64,000 bases of DNA from Rhodocyclaceae bacterium. GTDB taxonomy: Bacteria > Pseudomonadota > Gammaproteobacteria > Burkholderiales > Rhodocyclaceae. Of this stretch, positions 17,745-26,923 are shown in pieces; within the stretch, counting starts at the first letter, position 1; the number at the start of each line of letters is the position of its first letter. Where the stretch lies: NCBI GenBank assembly GCA_030681195.1, contig JAUXXJ010000056.1, forward strand, positions 1 through 64,000. The letters are read 5' to 3'. The position numbers and the translations under genes are program-made. A model generated the notes under the pieces. It did no database searches, was not told where the DNA came from, and saw nothing but the letters and a program-made list of their open reading frames with translations.

Positions 17745-18433
17745 GCAGCGAAATGAACGTTAGCGTTCCCCTGCCGCAAACGACACCGCCGCTGGTGATG
17801 ATTCGGGCCTTGGGTCTGATCGCGGCCATCTGCGGTCTGATCATCGTGTCGGCCTATCAGGGTACTTACGATGCGGTGCAAGAGAACAAGCGTATTGCCG
17901 TCGAACGGGCCGTGTTCAAGGTGATTCCCACGGCAAAGTCGATTGTCGAGTATTGGGCCTTGCCGGATGGCCAGATTGAAAAAGTCGGCGCTGGCGGGGC
18001 GGCTCAGCAGGGTGCAATCAAGTTTTATGCCGGCTACGATGAGCGTGACGCCCTTGCCGGCATTGCCGCCGAAGGCGCTGCCAAGGGTTACGCCGATAGC
18101 GTGCGCATCCTGTTTGCCTATGATCCGGGCCAGCAGGCCATCACCGGCTTTGGGGTCGTTTCTTCGCGCGAGACGCCGGGCATTGGCGACAAGATTGTTA
18201 CCGACAAGGCCTTCCTGGCCAATTTCCCGCTCGACGCCAAGGTGAGCAATGATTCCCTCGCCAACGAGATTCGCGCAGTGAAGAACGGTAGCAAGACCAG
18301 CCCGTGGCAAGTCGACGCCATTGCCGGCGCGACCATCACCTCGCGCGCGGTGGCCAAGGCAATCAACGACACCGCGCAAGCCTTGGTGCCGCGTCTGGCC
18401 ACGCATCTTGACAAACTGAAGGACAAGCCATGA
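17741..18433 (+). CDS. rnfG: Rnf complex FMN-binding subunit RnfG
   Basis: A 230-residue subunit with one N-terminal membrane helix (about 19-42) and an extracytoplasmic FMN domain. AGATITS near residue 192 holds the threonine for covalent FMN attachment (SGAT-type site). A dispersed repeat adds KVGAGGAA at about residues 81-88, between two conserved blocks. It overlaps neighbours by 4 bp on both sides. FMN transfer would need an ApbE enzyme, which is not in this window. Confidence 0.94.
   Translation: MSSEMNVSVPLPQTTPPLVMIRALGLIAAICGLIIVSAYQGTYDAVQENKRIAVERAVFKVIPTAKSIVEYWALPDGQIEKVGAGGAAQQGAIKFYAGYDERDALAGIAAEGAAKGYADSVRILFAYDPGQQAITGFGVVSSRETPGIGDKIVTDKAFLANFPLDAKVSNDSLANEIRAVKNGSKTSPWQVDAIAGATITSRAVAKAINDTAQALVPRLATHLDKLKDKP
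17980..18003 (+). repeat. dispersed 24-bp repeat, copy 7 (inside rnfG)
   Basis: 1 core mismatch, full A run. Read in frame as KVGAGGAA. Confidence 0.88.
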
Positions 18434-19062
18434 GTAAAACAGATCGCTGGGATGAATTCATGGAAGGCGTGTGGCGCCAGAATCCGATCTTCGTCATGGT
18501 GCTTGGCCTGTGTCCCGCGCTGGCGGTGACGGTTTCGGCGGTCAATGCGATTTCGATGGGCATTGCCACCACCTTTGTGCTGACCTGCTCGTGCGTGTTG
18601 GTCTCGCTGTTGCGCAAGCTGATTCCGAAAGAGGTGCGCATTGCCACCTACATCGTCATCATCGCCACCTTCGTCACGGTCGTCGATTACCTGATTCAGG
18701 CGGTCAGTCTGGCGCTCTACGATGCGCTCGGCGCTTTCATTCAGTTGATCGTGGTGAACTGCATCATCCTCGGGCGCGCCGAAGCGCATGCGTCGAAAAA
18801 TTCGCCGCTGCCGGCGCTGATCAATGCGTTGGGGATGAGCCTGGGCTTTACCCTTGGCCTATTTGCACTGGGGGCGGTGCGCGAAATCCTGGGTGCCGGC
18901 TCACTGTTCGGCATCGCGCTGTTTGGCGGAAGCTTCCAGCCCTGGGTGGTGATGGTGTTGCCGCCCGGCGGCTTCTTCGTCCTGGGCTTGTGGCTGTTGC
19001 TGTTTGCCGCGCTTGAACGGCGCAAGCAGCGCAAGGCCTTGGAGGTGGCGCAACATGCATGA
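18430..19062 (+). CDS. rnfE: Rnf complex membrane subunit RnfE
   Basis: A 210-residue protein with about six membrane helices, a member of the RnfE/NqrD family. It carries NPIFVMVLGLCPALAVT near the start and the mid-membrane VVNCIILGRAEA motif, whose Cys lies in the helices that bind an iron-sulfur cluster between the paired RnfA/RnfE subunits. It overlaps rnfG by 4 bp and rnfA by 8 bp. Confidence 0.95.
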   Translation: MSKTDRWDEFMEGVWRQNPIFVMVLGLCPALAVTVSAVNAISMGIATTFVLTCSCVLVSLLRKLIPKEVRIATYIVIIATFVTVVDYLIQAVSLALYDALGAFIQLIVVNCIILGRAEAHASKNSPLPALINALGMSLGFTLGLFALGAVREILGAGSLFGIALFGGSFQPWVVMVLPPGGFFVLGLWLLLFAALERRKQRKALEVAQHA

Positions 19063-19633
19063 GTCGGTCTGGCAGATTTTCATCAACGCCTTCCTCGCTA
19101 ATAACTTCGTGCTCGCGATGTTCCTCGGCCTGTGCCCGTTCATCGGCGTCTCGGGCAAGCTCGAAACGGCCGTCCCGATGGGGGCGGCGACCACCTTCGT
19201 GATGCTGGTGGCTTCTCTGTGCGCCTACGGCCTCAACCTGATCCTTGGGGCACTCGGCCTCGAATTTTTGCGCCTGATTGCCTACATCGTCATCATTGCC
19301 TCGGCAGTGCAACTGGTCGAGATGGTGCTGAAGAAATACAGCCCCGGCTTATTTCGCGCGCTCGGCATCTACCTGCCGCTGATCACCACCAACTGCGCGG
19401 TGCTTGGCGTGGCGCTGTTTCAGACGGCACGCGAGTATGACTTTGCCCAATCGCTGATGTTTGCCGTAGGTGCCGGTGCCGGCTTCACCCTGGCCATCGT
19501 GCTGATGGCCAGCGTGCGTGAGCGCTTGCAGTTGTCCGACGTCCCGTCGGTGGCCCAAGGTACGGCCCTGTCGTTGATGCTGGCTGGCGTGCTGTCATTG
19601 GCCTTCATGGGTTTTGCGGGCCTGGGTGGCTGA
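19055..19633 (+). CDS. rnfA: Rnf complex membrane subunit RnfA
   Basis: A 192-residue protein with about six membrane helices, related to RnfE. It has NNFVLAMFLGLCPFIGVS and LITTNCAVLGVAL, which supply Cys residues to the RnfA/RnfE intramembrane cluster. The start was set at ATG 19055 because GGAGGTGG (19041-19048) lies upstream and RnfA proteins begin near this point. It is the last of the six canonical rnf genes here, although rnfA is normally first in Proteobacteria. Confidence 0.94.
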   Translation: MHESVWQIFINAFLANNFVLAMFLGLCPFIGVSGKLETAVPMGAATTFVMLVASLCAYGLNLILGALGLEFLRLIAYIVIIASAVQLVEMVLKKYSPGLFRALGIYLPLITTNCAVLGVALFQTAREYDFAQSLMFAVGAGAGFTLAIVLMASVRERLQLSDVPSVAQGTALSLMLAGVLSLAFMGFAGLGG

Positions 19634-19816
19634 GTGGGGACTTACCTCGCCACCATCGCTTTTATCTTTGCCCTGATGATCGGCGGCATCGCTGTCGAAC
19701 GTCTTTACCGACGCTTTGCGGCGCGCAATCCGCAACTGGGACCCTTCCGCTCGCCGGATGGTTGCGGCTGCTGCGCAAACAAGAAGTCAGGCTGCGGCGA
19801 TAGCGGTTGCCACTGA
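19634..19816 (+). CDS. small Cys-rich membrane protein, NqrM-like
   Basis: A 60-residue protein read from a GTG directly after the rnfA stop codon, so it is translationally coupled. One membrane helix (about 3-21) is followed by a tail rich in cysteine (CGCCANKKSGCGDSGCH). NqrM, the small maturation protein of the related Na+-NQR complex, also has one helix and a Cys-rich tail and is thought to deliver iron to the RnfA/E-like subunits. The same job here is an inference from shape and position. The last 30 bp overlap the convergent cyclase gene. Confidence 0.6.
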   Translation: MGTYLATIAFIFALMIGGIAVERLYRRFAARNPQLGPFRSPDGCGCCANKKSGCGDSGCH

Positions 19817-21007
19817 GGTTGCCGATTCCGGCAGCAGCACCTCGCCCGCACTGAAGACACAACGCGCCCGTCCTGACTGTTTGGCAACGTACATGCGTTC
19901 GTCCGCCAGCTTGACCAGTTCGGCCCAGTCGTCAATGCCATCCGTGATGCGCTCGGCAATCCCGATGCTCGCTGTCAGCGGTGTGCCATCTGGACGCTTG
20001 CCCAGCCACTCGTGAAGCATCCGGTTCATGACGATGCGTACGCCGACATCGTCCGTGCTGGCCATGACGATGACGAACTCTTCCCCGCCCCAGCGCACAA
20101 TCGTGTCGGCCTTGCGCAGCAGTTGATGCAACGCGGTCGCCGCATCGCGCAAGGCGATGTCGCCGGCATCATGCCCATGGACATCATTGATCGTCTTGAA
20201 ATGATCGAGATCGATGAAGGCAATCGCCATGGCAGTGTTCTGCTCGTTCGCCAGGCGAAATTGCAGGTCGATGACCTCGACGCCACTGCGACGGGTCAGT
20301 GCGCCGGTGAGTGGGTCGTAGCTGGCGCGGTGTAGCAGGGCCATCATGTAATGGAGCTGCGTGGCGCAGGCGAGTAGATAAACCCCGAGGGCGAGACCGA
20401 GTATCCACAGCGTAGAGAACAACTGCACCAGATCGAGACCGGCAGAATTGATCTGTACCGTCACGACCACGACGAGTACCGGCAGTGCAAACAGAAGGCC
20501 TTCGAGCATCACCAGGGGGAAGATGCACAGGCCTGCCAGGACGATAAAGGGCAGCGCATCGTAAAGGCGGATATTGACTGCCGCCAGCCCATTCATGTCG
20601 GCGCCATGGAAGAGATAGCTCGCGAGAACATAGAGCATCAGCGGTGCGGCGAGCAGTATGGCTAGCAAGGCCAATGCCTGCGCCAAGGTCCGCTCCTTGT
20701 CCGGCGCCAGGGCCAGCGAGAGGAAAATGACGACCGACAGAAGGCGTGCCAGTGCCAATGTTTGCCACTGATGGGCGGGCAAGGTGACGGCGTCGAGCGC
20801 GATCCAGAGCAGGGTGAAGCCGGAGAACGCCAAGGCGACCAGCCGCGTCCGCGCGACAATGGAGATTGTGCGGTGGCGCGTCAGGTAAGGGGCATGCGTG
20901 CGGGAAGACAGCAAGTCCATCAACTCACCCGCCTGAAAACGCGTCAGCAACTGGCGCAGGTTAGCAATTAGCCCACCGTGAGAGGAGGGGCTGACAGATG
21001 TTGTCAT
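19787..21007 (-). CDS. membrane-bound diguanylate cyclase (GGDEF)
   Basis: A 406-residue protein: a cytoplasmic N-terminal stretch, about six membrane helices (about 50-225), then a GGDEF domain (about 230-390). The active-site variant is WGGEEF, a functional form, after the metal-binding FIDLDHFKTIND segment. It should make cyclic di-GMP in response to a membrane or membrane-proximal signal. ATG at 21007 was preferred; 21016 is possible. Its 3' end overlaps the convergent NqrM-like gene by 30 bp. Confidence 0.9.
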   Translation of the reverse strand: MTTSVSPSSHGGLIANLRQLLTRFQAGELMDLLSSRTHAPYLTRHRTISIVARTRLVALAFSGFTLLWIALDAVTLPAHQWQTLALARLLSVVIFLSLALAPDKERTLAQALALLAILLAAPLMLYVLASYLFHGADMNGLAAVNIRLYDALPFIVLAGLCIFPLVMLEGLLFALPVLVVVVTVQINSAGLDLVQLFSTLWILGLALGVYLLACATQLHYMMALLHRASYDPLTGALTRRSGVEVIDLQFRLANEQNTAMAIAFIDLDHFKTINDVHGHDAGDIALRDAATALHQLLRKADTIVRWGGEEFVIVMASTDDVGVRIVMNRMLHEWLGKRPDGTPLTASIGIAERITDGIDDWAELVKLADERMYVAKQSGRARCVFSAGEVLLPESATSVATAIAAA

Positions 21008-21185
21008 GATGACCATCCAGAGTGCATGTGACCTGCATCATACGCCCTCGTTGCGCCTTGGACGGTAAATGTGCAGCTATCCAAAGTAATGTTTTTGCGG
21101 CGATAAACCGCTCTGTTTTGCGTTTGCCGGACGCAAGGCAGAGAATGAGCTACTTCACGCTGTCGTTACCTGAGGATTTAATCTG

Positions 21186-21572
21186 GTGAGCCGTATTTCC
21201 CCCCTGTTATTTGCGCTACTGTCTGCCCTGTGGCCGATGTCTGCGCTCGCCCTGGATATCGTGCCCTACGAGGAAGCGTCCTTCGCGCAGGCGCGCGCGG
21301 CCGGTAAGGTGACGGCACTGCAGTTTCATAGCGGCTGGTGTCCGATTTGCGTGATGCAGGAGCGTGGGGTGAAGGCCTTGAAAGACGACAAGGCGCTGGC
21401 AGACGTCACCGTTTTTCAGGCCGATTATTTCAAGGAAGAGGCCTTGCGCAAGCGCTTCAATGTGAGCAGCTTCTCCACCCTGGTTTTCTTCAAGGGCGAG
21501 CAGGAGCGCGCGCGGACAACAGGCGATTTCAAGCCCGAACAGATCAAGCAACATTTCGGCAAAGCGCTTTGA
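21186..21572 (+). CDS. exported thioredoxin-like protein
   Basis: A 128-residue protein with a signal peptide (about 1-23, ending ALA) and a thioredoxin fold with the redox motif WCPIC (about 54-58). GTG start. The CcdA-like gene starts 7 bp downstream, so the pair probably moves reducing power across the membrane to a periplasmic target. It lacks extra features of DsbE/CcmG-type proteins, so the target is unknown. Confidence 0.8.
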   Translation: MSRISPLLFALLSALWPMSALALDIVPYEEASFAQARAAGKVTALQFHSGWCPICVMQERGVKALKDDKALADVTVFQADYFKEEALRKRFNVSSFSTLVFFKGEQERARTTGDFKPEQIKQHFGKAL

Positions 21573-21579
21573 TTCTCGC

Positions 21580-22326
21580 GTGACCATCGGCATCGAACCT
21601 TTCCTGCCGGCCAGTATCGGGATTACCTATGCGGCCGGCGTACTGACCACCCTGTCGCCCTGCGTGCTGCCGCTGCTGCCCATTGTCGTCGGCGGGGCCA
21701 TGGAACGCCACCGCGCTGCGCCCCTGATGATGGGCCTGGGCATGACCACCGCCTTTGCCATGGGGGGCTGGCTGATCGGTACGCTCGGGCCGGTCCTGGG
21801 AATTGATCCGGTGTGGATGCATCAGGCCGCCGCCATCAGCCTGATCATTTTTGGCCTCGCCCTCTGGTACGAACCGCTGACCCGAATGGTGTCGCGCATG
21901 GTGCAGCCACTGGCGATCCGTGCCGATCTGCTTGCCGAGGAGATCGGTCAGAATCGCTCTCCGATTGCCGCCTTCTTTTTTGGCGGTCTGCTGGGCTTGG
22001 CCTGGAGCCCGTGTGCCGGCCCCATGCTGGTGTCCTCGGTGGCGCTTGTTGCCACCGGGCGCGATGGCGGAATGGGGGCATTGCTGCTCGGCCTGTTCGG
22101 ACTGGGGGCAGCAACGCCGCTGGTGATGGCGGCCTACGCCTCACGCGCCGGCTTCAAGCGCCTGCGCAACTGGGCCATGGGCAACACCACGCGCCTGCGC
22201 CACGGTTTTGGCCTGCTGGCCATCCTCTCCGGCGTGTTTATCGCCACCGGGGCCGACAAACTGATAGCGACCCAACTGATGAGCATCCTGCCCGACAGCT
22301 GGATGGAACTGATTACGCGGTTTTGA
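21580..22326 (+). CDS. CcdA/DsbD-like thiol:disulfide membrane transporter
   Basis: A 248-residue membrane protein with six to seven helices. Two half-repeats each carry a proline-flanked Cys: SPCVLPLLPI (about 24-33) and SPCAGPM (about 144-150), as in CcdA/DsbD transmembrane domains that relay electrons from cytoplasmic thioredoxin. GTG start. The periplasmic thioredoxin-like gene just upstream is the natural partner. Confidence 0.82.
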   Translation: MTIGIEPFLPASIGITYAAGVLTTLSPCVLPLLPIVVGGAMERHRAAPLMMGLGMTTAFAMGGWLIGTLGPVLGIDPVWMHQAAAISLIIFGLALWYEPLTRMVSRMVQPLAIRADLLAEEIGQNRSPIAAFFFGGLLGLAWSPCAGPMLVSSVALVATGRDGGMGALLLGLFGLGAATPLVMAAYASRAGFKRLRNWAMGNTTRLRHGFGLLAILSGVFIATGADKLIATQLMSILPDSWMELITRF

Positions 22327-22494
22327 TACGGCGCACTTAGCGGTCAGCCCGTTGGTGCCGAACGAACGACAGGTCTGCGTTGATGACCATCAGCCTGTTG
22401 CTGATAGTGCACCCTGTTTATTCATATTTATTTTCACCAACATTGCCCCTATAGTCAGCTATCAGTTTGTGTTGTGGCTCATAGGAGGCAAATC

Positions 22495-22827
22495 GTGCAA
22501 ATCAGAATCCAAGTAAAAGGTCTGCCTGGGGCATCAAGGTTGCGTCGTTTGGCGCTGGACAAGTTGAGCAGTGTGCTTGCGCATTTTTCACAAGCCATCG
22601 AGGAAGCCAGCATTCTGCTCGATGATATCAATGGCCCGGACCGAGGCGGTGCAGACAAGCTATGCCGCGTTGTCTTGCGCATGAAAGACAGCACGATAGT
22701 GATTGTTGAGGAACTCGGGGCCGACATTGCGAAAACGATCAGCCGTGCCGTGGACCGGCTTCATCAAAATCTTTCACGACAGATGTCAAAGCTCCTGACG
22801 ATCAATCGAACCGGCGTCATTCAATAA
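22495..22827 (+). CDS. HPF/RaiA-like ribosome-associated protein
   Basis: A 110-residue protein with the pattern of the hibernation-promoting factor S30AE domain: QIRIQVKG strand, helix RRLALDKLSSVLAHFSQAI, EASILLDD, CRVVLRMKD strands, then a long C-terminal helix with DIAKTISRAVDRLHQNLSRQM. GTG at 22495 has AGGAGG seven bp upstream, which decides the start. Such proteins bind the 30S decoding site and inactivate ribosomes. It has no long C-terminal dimerisation domain. Confidence 0.65.
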   Translation: MQIRIQVKGLPGASRLRRLALDKLSSVLAHFSQAIEEASILLDDINGPDRGGADKLCRVVLRMKDSTIVIVEELGADIAKTISRAVDRLHQNLSRQMSKLLTINRTGVIQ

Positions 22828-22853
22828 GATCTCAATAACTGCAATCCTTACGT

Positions 22854-22916
22854 TGCCTCCACATGGAGGCAGAAAAGAAAAGAGGGTCGGCAGTCACTTA
22901 CCTGCAAACCCTCTTT
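22854..22916. terminator. double hairpin, bidirectional terminator after hpf-like gene and tRNA remnant
   Basis: A 7-bp hairpin (22854-22860 with 22865-22871) precedes a second hairpin with a 9-bp outer stem, 22879-22887 with 22908-22916. The second has A runs on its left and T's on its right, so it can work both ways. It matches the fold, but not the stem sequence, of the terminator beside the intact tRNA-Lys (26924-26956). Confidence 0.7.
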
Positions 22917-22920
22917 GTAT

Positions 22921-22966
22921 TTGGTGGGCCGTGGGTGGATCGAACACTCGACAAACGGATTAAGAG
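22921..22966 (-). repeat. left attachment-site copy: 3' half of tRNA-Lys
   Basis: 45 of 46 bases match the 3' half of the tRNA-Lys gene at 26965-27040, and the match stops inside the anticodon loop, a common integrase crossover point. It cannot form a tRNA by itself. Confidence 0.85.
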
Positions 22967-23121
22967 AGTTGGTCGTACACAACGCTACTATTTAAATCAA
23001 CAACATGCAGCGATCGCCATTTTCAAAAATAGCCTTAAATAGTCGCAACCTGCCCTGCCGCATACTAGCCAAGCTACGCTCAGGCTACGTGAGCAATCGA
23101 CCTCAAGCTATTCCCTGTTCC

Positions 23122-23862
23122 TTATCCAAGTCTTGCAGCCGAAGATGCAACGTGCCCTGCAAGTGCAGTTACAAACGTTTTCACGCTGATCATCGACGAC
23201 AGCTCCGTGAAAGCGCCGGTATTTACAGCACTACGCTCTGCCGCAATAACAGTTGCCGTAGTGTAAAGCTGCTCCTGCACCAGTCGCTGACACAGCAAGT
23301 CGTAACGCTTGAGGTAGGAAGCTCCCTTGAACTCTTCAAACACAGGAAAATGTGGCGACGAGTCGCGAACAGGTCTACGAGACTCCGGCGCATCCTCGAC
23401 CATCATCAGCCACCCGACAAAGGGACGCGGCTGCTTACCGAAAGCTTCTTCGCGGAAGGCTGTCCAAAGATCATGGGCCGTCCCGATAGATTCCTCGGTT
23501 CGATTGTTGAAATTGTTACCGAACGATGGCCCGACTTGGCTTTTCAGTTCAATGGCGGCGATCAGTTCGCCCTTGTAGATCACCAAGAGATCCCAGAGCT
23601 TCGTCGGACGGAAGTAGCCGGGCAGGGTTAGCATCGCCCGGTTCTGGTGTATCTCAGCGTGGGCCAGCCCATTGGCCTGGATGATGTCGAGCATCAAAGC
23701 CAAGAAGCCGTCCATGTTCTTACCCGCAGTGACGCATACACGTTCTCCTTGGTCGGCTTTGCCCGACTCAATCTGCTTTTGCCTTGCTGCTTCGCGGTTG
23801 CCCCAAAATGCCTTCACGGCTTCGCGTACTTTCTGATCGTAGTTGACAAGATCGAGTGCCAT
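23122..23862 (-). CDS. PaeR7I-like type II restriction endonuclease
   Basis: A 246-residue protein that resembles the PaeR7I/XhoI family (site CTCGAG). It has [24 protein letters not shown], where D-x(n)-E-L-K fits a PD-(D/E)xK nuclease core, followed by [10 protein letters not shown]. The length agrees with PaeR7I (about 246). It lies directly after the methyltransferase gene with no gap. Assignment is by remembered family features; the site is inferred from the family. CTCGAG does occur in this window (for example near 6053 and 11388), so host protection would be needed. Confidence 0.85.
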   Translation of the reverse strand: MALDLVNYDQKVREAVKAFWGNREAARQKQIESGKADQGERVCVTAGKNMDGFLALMLDIIQANGLAHAEIHQNRAMLTLPGYFRPTKLWDLLVIYKGELIAAIELKSQVGPSFGNNFNNRTEESIGTAHDLWTAFREEAFGKQPRPFVGWLMMVEDAPESRRPVRDSSPHFPVFEEFKGASYLKRYDLLCQRLVQEQLYTTATVIAAERSAVNTGAFTELSSMISVKTFVTALAGHVASSAARLG

Positions 23863-25575
23863 TTATGCTCCATTACCCCCAAGGGCGGATCGTTCTTCGT
23901 GGCTCAGGCCGTAGAGCTTGAACACTGCGCGGTTGCAGGCTTGCACGTCTCGCTTGATGGCAGCATCGACCAATTCGCGACGTAGCGGTTCAAGCACCTC
24001 ATTCCAGCGCGGAATGCGAATGCGGCGTAGGTACTGCGCTTGGAAGCGCAGAAATCCCCCCCGCATTTTCGTTGAATAGGTCGCCACGAACAGGCGAGTG
24101 ACAGCGGACAGCAGTACAGCCTGCAAGGCCCGCAAATCCCAATCATCTGACGTAACATAGTAAAGATTGTGGTGGGGATACAGCGCGCCACCTTCAAATA
24201 CGATATGCGCTTCACCCTTGATGTCTGGAATCAAGAGCTTCGGCCTCGCGGCCAGCGCTGGGGTGATGCGGTCAATCGTGCGATACCAGTTGGCCGGAGT
24301 CTTCTGCGCACAATGACGTCCTGCGATTACCTCTCGTCGAGACTCAAGGTAGTGCCCTAGGCGCGGATACTCGTCGAGATTGACCAGCCCGCCAGATTGG
24401 GCAAATGGATTGATGACGCCTTGACCGCGCCACTTAACTTCACCGGACATGATGTCCTTTGTCGTTACCAGCGGCAGCTTTCGGTCTGATTCGACATCAA
24501 GGGCATCGAAGTCGCCGATGAACGCCTGGTCCGCGCCGGTTGCGACACCAATTCCCACCTTACACCCCACATCTTCCAGCGCGGGGAAGGCACCTTCCAA
24601 ACGACGAATAAGCGCCATCTGGTCGGCTGACTCAAGTAGCCACGGCTCCGCGCCATTGGTAACTTGAGCAAGTTCACGCACCGGGCCGGTTTCTTTAGGC
24701 AATGTTTGTGCACGAAGCAAAACCGCGAGTGTGGTCAGCGTCGGCCGGTCAATAACCGGACGGTGGGCAATGCGCGTTGCGCCTGGAACTGCCCGATTGA
24801 TGATTGTGATCGCCGGGTAGGCAACCACATCCGAGTGGAAAGCAGGTGTACCCACCATGTCGACATAGGCTTTCAGGTGGAATCGCTCGGCTACAAGGCT
24901 GCGCAGCGGCCCACCATAGCGGTTCTTCATCCAGCGATCCGCGCAGATGAAGCCAAGACTGCCACCCTCCGACAAGACCGACAACGAGCGCTCAATGAAG
25001 GGGATGTAGATATCGGCCCGGTCATATATCGTTTGGTAGCGACTGCGGTACTCGATCAGCAGCGGTGCCGGGATCATTTCCTGACGGACATAGGGCGGAT
25101 TGCCCACTACGAAATCGAATTCACCTTCTAGCGGTGACAGCAGAAAATCTCCTTGCGACAGCCAGCGGCCAGCTAAGGCCGTCGCAGTATTCGTAGCCAT
25201 CCCTTCGCGCCCCAGAAGCGCGACAACGGCAGCATAGGCACAGCGGTAGGTGTCGCGGTGCAATTCGACTGCCCTGATTGAGTCACCCAGATCGTCGAGC
25301 GCGGAGCCGTTCGGCCTTGCCGCGCGCCATGCACTCAAGAGCCGCTCAATGATCGGCAACAAGAAGTCGCCGCCACCGAACGACGGTTCCAAAAGCCGCT
25401 TTTCGTAAAGCGGTTGATCCTCTGTGTAGCCAGTCAGGTCAAGGATGAAATCCACAACCTCTCGGCGTGTGAAAACCGCACCACGCGAATTTCTCTCAGC
25501 ACTCAAGGCCAAGTGATCTATTGCAGCCTGTACCATCCGAGAGGTACAGGCTGGATTCAGTAGTCCAAGAGTCAT
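23863..25575 (-). CDS. N6-adenine DNA methyltransferase of the PaeR7I-like system
   Basis: A 570-residue methyltransferase: motif I region [14 protein letters not shown] (about 65-78), catalytic motif [10 protein letters not shown] (about 155-162), then a long C-terminal target-recognition part. This layout is the N6-adenine type II (gamma-like) methylase class, to which the PaeR7I methylase belongs. It precedes the nuclease gene, so protection can be made first. ATG at 25575 was chosen over an in-frame TTG at 25590. Confidence 0.88.
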   Translation of the reverse strand: MTLGLLNPACTSRMVQAAIDHLALSAERNSRGAVFTRREVVDFILDLTGYTEDQPLYEKRLLEPSFGGGDFLLPIIERLLSAWRAARPNGSALDDLGDSIRAVELHRDTYRCAYAAVVALLGREGMATNTATALAGRWLSQGDFLLSPLEGEFDFVVGNPPYVRQEMIPAPLLIEYRSRYQTIYDRADIYIPFIERSLSVLSEGGSLGFICADRWMKNRYGGPLRSLVAERFHLKAYVDMVGTPAFHSDVVAYPAITIINRAVPGATRIAHRPVIDRPTLTTLAVLLRAQTLPKETGPVRELAQVTNGAEPWLLESADQMALIRRLEGAFPALEDVGCKVGIGVATGADQAFIGDFDALDVESDRKLPLVTTKDIMSGEVKWRGQGVINPFAQSGGLVNLDEYPRLGHYLESRREVIAGRHCAQKTPANWYRTIDRITPALAARPKLLIPDIKGEAHIVFEGGALYPHHNLYYVTSDDWDLRALQAVLLSAVTRLFVATYSTKMRGGFLRFQAQYLRRIRIPRWNEVLEPLRRELVDAAIKRDVQACNRAVFKLYGLSHEERSALGGNGA

Positions 25576-25590
25576 TTGTGTCGATTGCAA

Positions 25591-26093
25591 GAGGCAGCCT
25601 TCGCATTTTGGTCCGCTAACGCGAAGTAAGTGTACGCCAAGTGGCGCATTAATCGATTATCTGGACTGGCGTGGAACTTAAGCAATGCTTCGCAACCCAT
25701 TGACCATTATCGCCTCACCCGGAGTTAGGATTCCACCCGGCATAGGCAACCATTCTGCAAATCGTAAACATGGTGCCTCATGAACAGGTGCCTCTGGAGT
25801 AGGCGCTCCTGAGAAACCTGCGGGTGGGGATTGCCGAAAGGGGCCTGAGCATCACTCCGACCCCTAGTGCGCTAATTCTTACCGGCTCGGGGGGGGCTAC
25901 GAAGGTGGGTGCAAACATCCTTCCACTTGCCGAAGCGATACCGATGATAAGAAATCACGCGGACGATCTTTGGTCCCATGATGTCTATTCCTCATAGTAG
26001 AGGGGACTTCTTGACACCGGCTATTGGGCCAAGTACCGGAATGCGTGGCAGGCAGGGCAGGACGCCCCTGCTTTTCCTGCTTTTCTGCATGAC
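25591..26093. other. gene-poor stretch of the island
   Basis: 503 bp without a convincing long gene. Apart from a 35-codon reading frame at 25872-25979, I see only the putative promoter area of the methyltransferase and a G run near 25890. It may be degraded mobile DNA. Confidence 0.5.
25872..25979 (-). CDS. tiny basic reading frame of unknown role
   Basis: 35 residues, strongly basic, with SYHRYRFGKW and VCTHLRS segments. An AGGA-type site lies about 9 bp before the ATG. The spaced His/Arg/Cys pattern looks like a short nucleic-acid-binding peptide, but I cannot name a family. Might be a remnant of a larger gene. Confidence 0.3.
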   Translation of the reverse strand: MGPKIVRVISYHRYRFGKWKDVCTHLRSPPRAGKN

Positions 26094-26288
26094 ATGACGT
26101 GCGGGGCGATGACGAAGGCAGGAACTCCGTGCAGGCAGCGGGCTATCTACGCATCGGGGCGCTGCAAATGGCACGGCGGATGCTCGACAGGGCCAAAGAC
26201 CAAGGCTGGCAAGGCTAAGTCAAGCATGAATGGGTTGAAGGGTGATCGTCCGAAGCGGAACAGCCAAAGTCATACTGCCCTGACTTAG
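26094..26288 (+). CDS. small HGGxSTGPKT-motif protein
   Basis: A 64-residue basic protein. The N-terminal half has CGAMTKAGTPCRQ and GRCKWHGG, which could form a zinc site (Cys, Cys, Cys, His); the motif HGGCSTGPKTKAGK follows. Short proteins with this HGGxSTGPKT signature are common in phages and integrated elements, often near other mobile genes. Function unknown; probably DNA- or RNA-binding. It supports the mobile nature of this island. Confidence 0.6.
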   Translation: MTCGAMTKAGTPCRQRAIYASGRCKWHGGCSTGPKTKAGKAKSSMNGLKGDRPKRNSQSHTALT

Positions 26289-26634
26289 CCCTAAGGTATT
26301 ATCAGAACCGAAGTCGTGGGGTGGTGAGTTTTCGGGGATGAAAACGGACTCTGAGGAAAGGTTACCCTGCCCCATCGTGCCATTATGCAAACTCGCATTC
26401 AGTGTTTGGCGGGGTGCTAGCGTAGCGCGGGTGTTAAGAAATGTTAAGGCGTCCGGCTGCCTGCTAACTCTTGATAACTACCTGCCGGGCCAAGAGCGAG
26501 ATGTCGCCTTGCGGCCAGTTGTGCCCGTCATGCGATGGGGCTGCGACACAAGGTTTGTACAAGGTTCGAGATGCAAGGCGCACGCAGTGAGTAAGGTTCG
26601 GGTATTGTTTCGTACCCCATCGAGGAGATTCGTG
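26289..26634. other. gene-poor stretch before the small island gene
   Basis: 346 bp. An open frame continues upstream of the next gene, but it has no ribosome-binding site and no recognisable protein features, so I treat it as non-coding. No repeat or RNA was recognised. Confidence 0.4.
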
Positions 26635-26817
26635 ATGTCGCAAAAATTCAAACTGCCACCTGAAATCGCGGCACTGCCGCCAGATGAACGCGAGGCCGTC
26701 CTGAAACTACTGGCCGAAAAACTGGCAATCGAGCACGTCAGAGCGATGCGCGGACAAGGCAAGTCAGGTCAGGAAGCGGAAGATGCCGACAAGGTGCGGG
26801 GTGGGGAGAATAAGTAA
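26635..26817 (+). CDS. small helical protein of unknown function
   Basis: 60 residues starting MSQKFKLPPEIAALPPDERE, which predicts two helices followed by a charged, disordered tail. GAGGAGA (26622-26628) is at ideal distance from the ATG, which fixes the start against a longer open frame. No family recognised. It is the last gene before the right attachment site. Confidence 0.55.
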   Translation: MSQKFKLPPEIAALPPDEREAVLKLLAEKLAIEHVRAMRGQGKSGQEAEDADKVRGGENK

Positions 26818-26849
26818 GCACTGCCATGAAAAGGAAGCGCCCTTCTTGA

Positions 26850-26873
26850 AAAAGTCGGCGCTGGCAGGACGGC
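26850..26873 (+). repeat. dispersed 24-bp repeat, copy 8
   Basis: 1 core mismatch. It lies inside the island's right end, about 90 bp from the attachment site. Confidence 0.88.
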
Positions 26874-26923
26874 GTATTGACCGGCAATCCCTACACTGCC
26901 CCTACATGCGACCGGAAAAAGGA

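Noticed and set aside
26338..26634. Longer version of the small island gene starting at 26338
   Set aside because: The added part has no family features and the clear GAGGAGA site belongs to ATG 26635.
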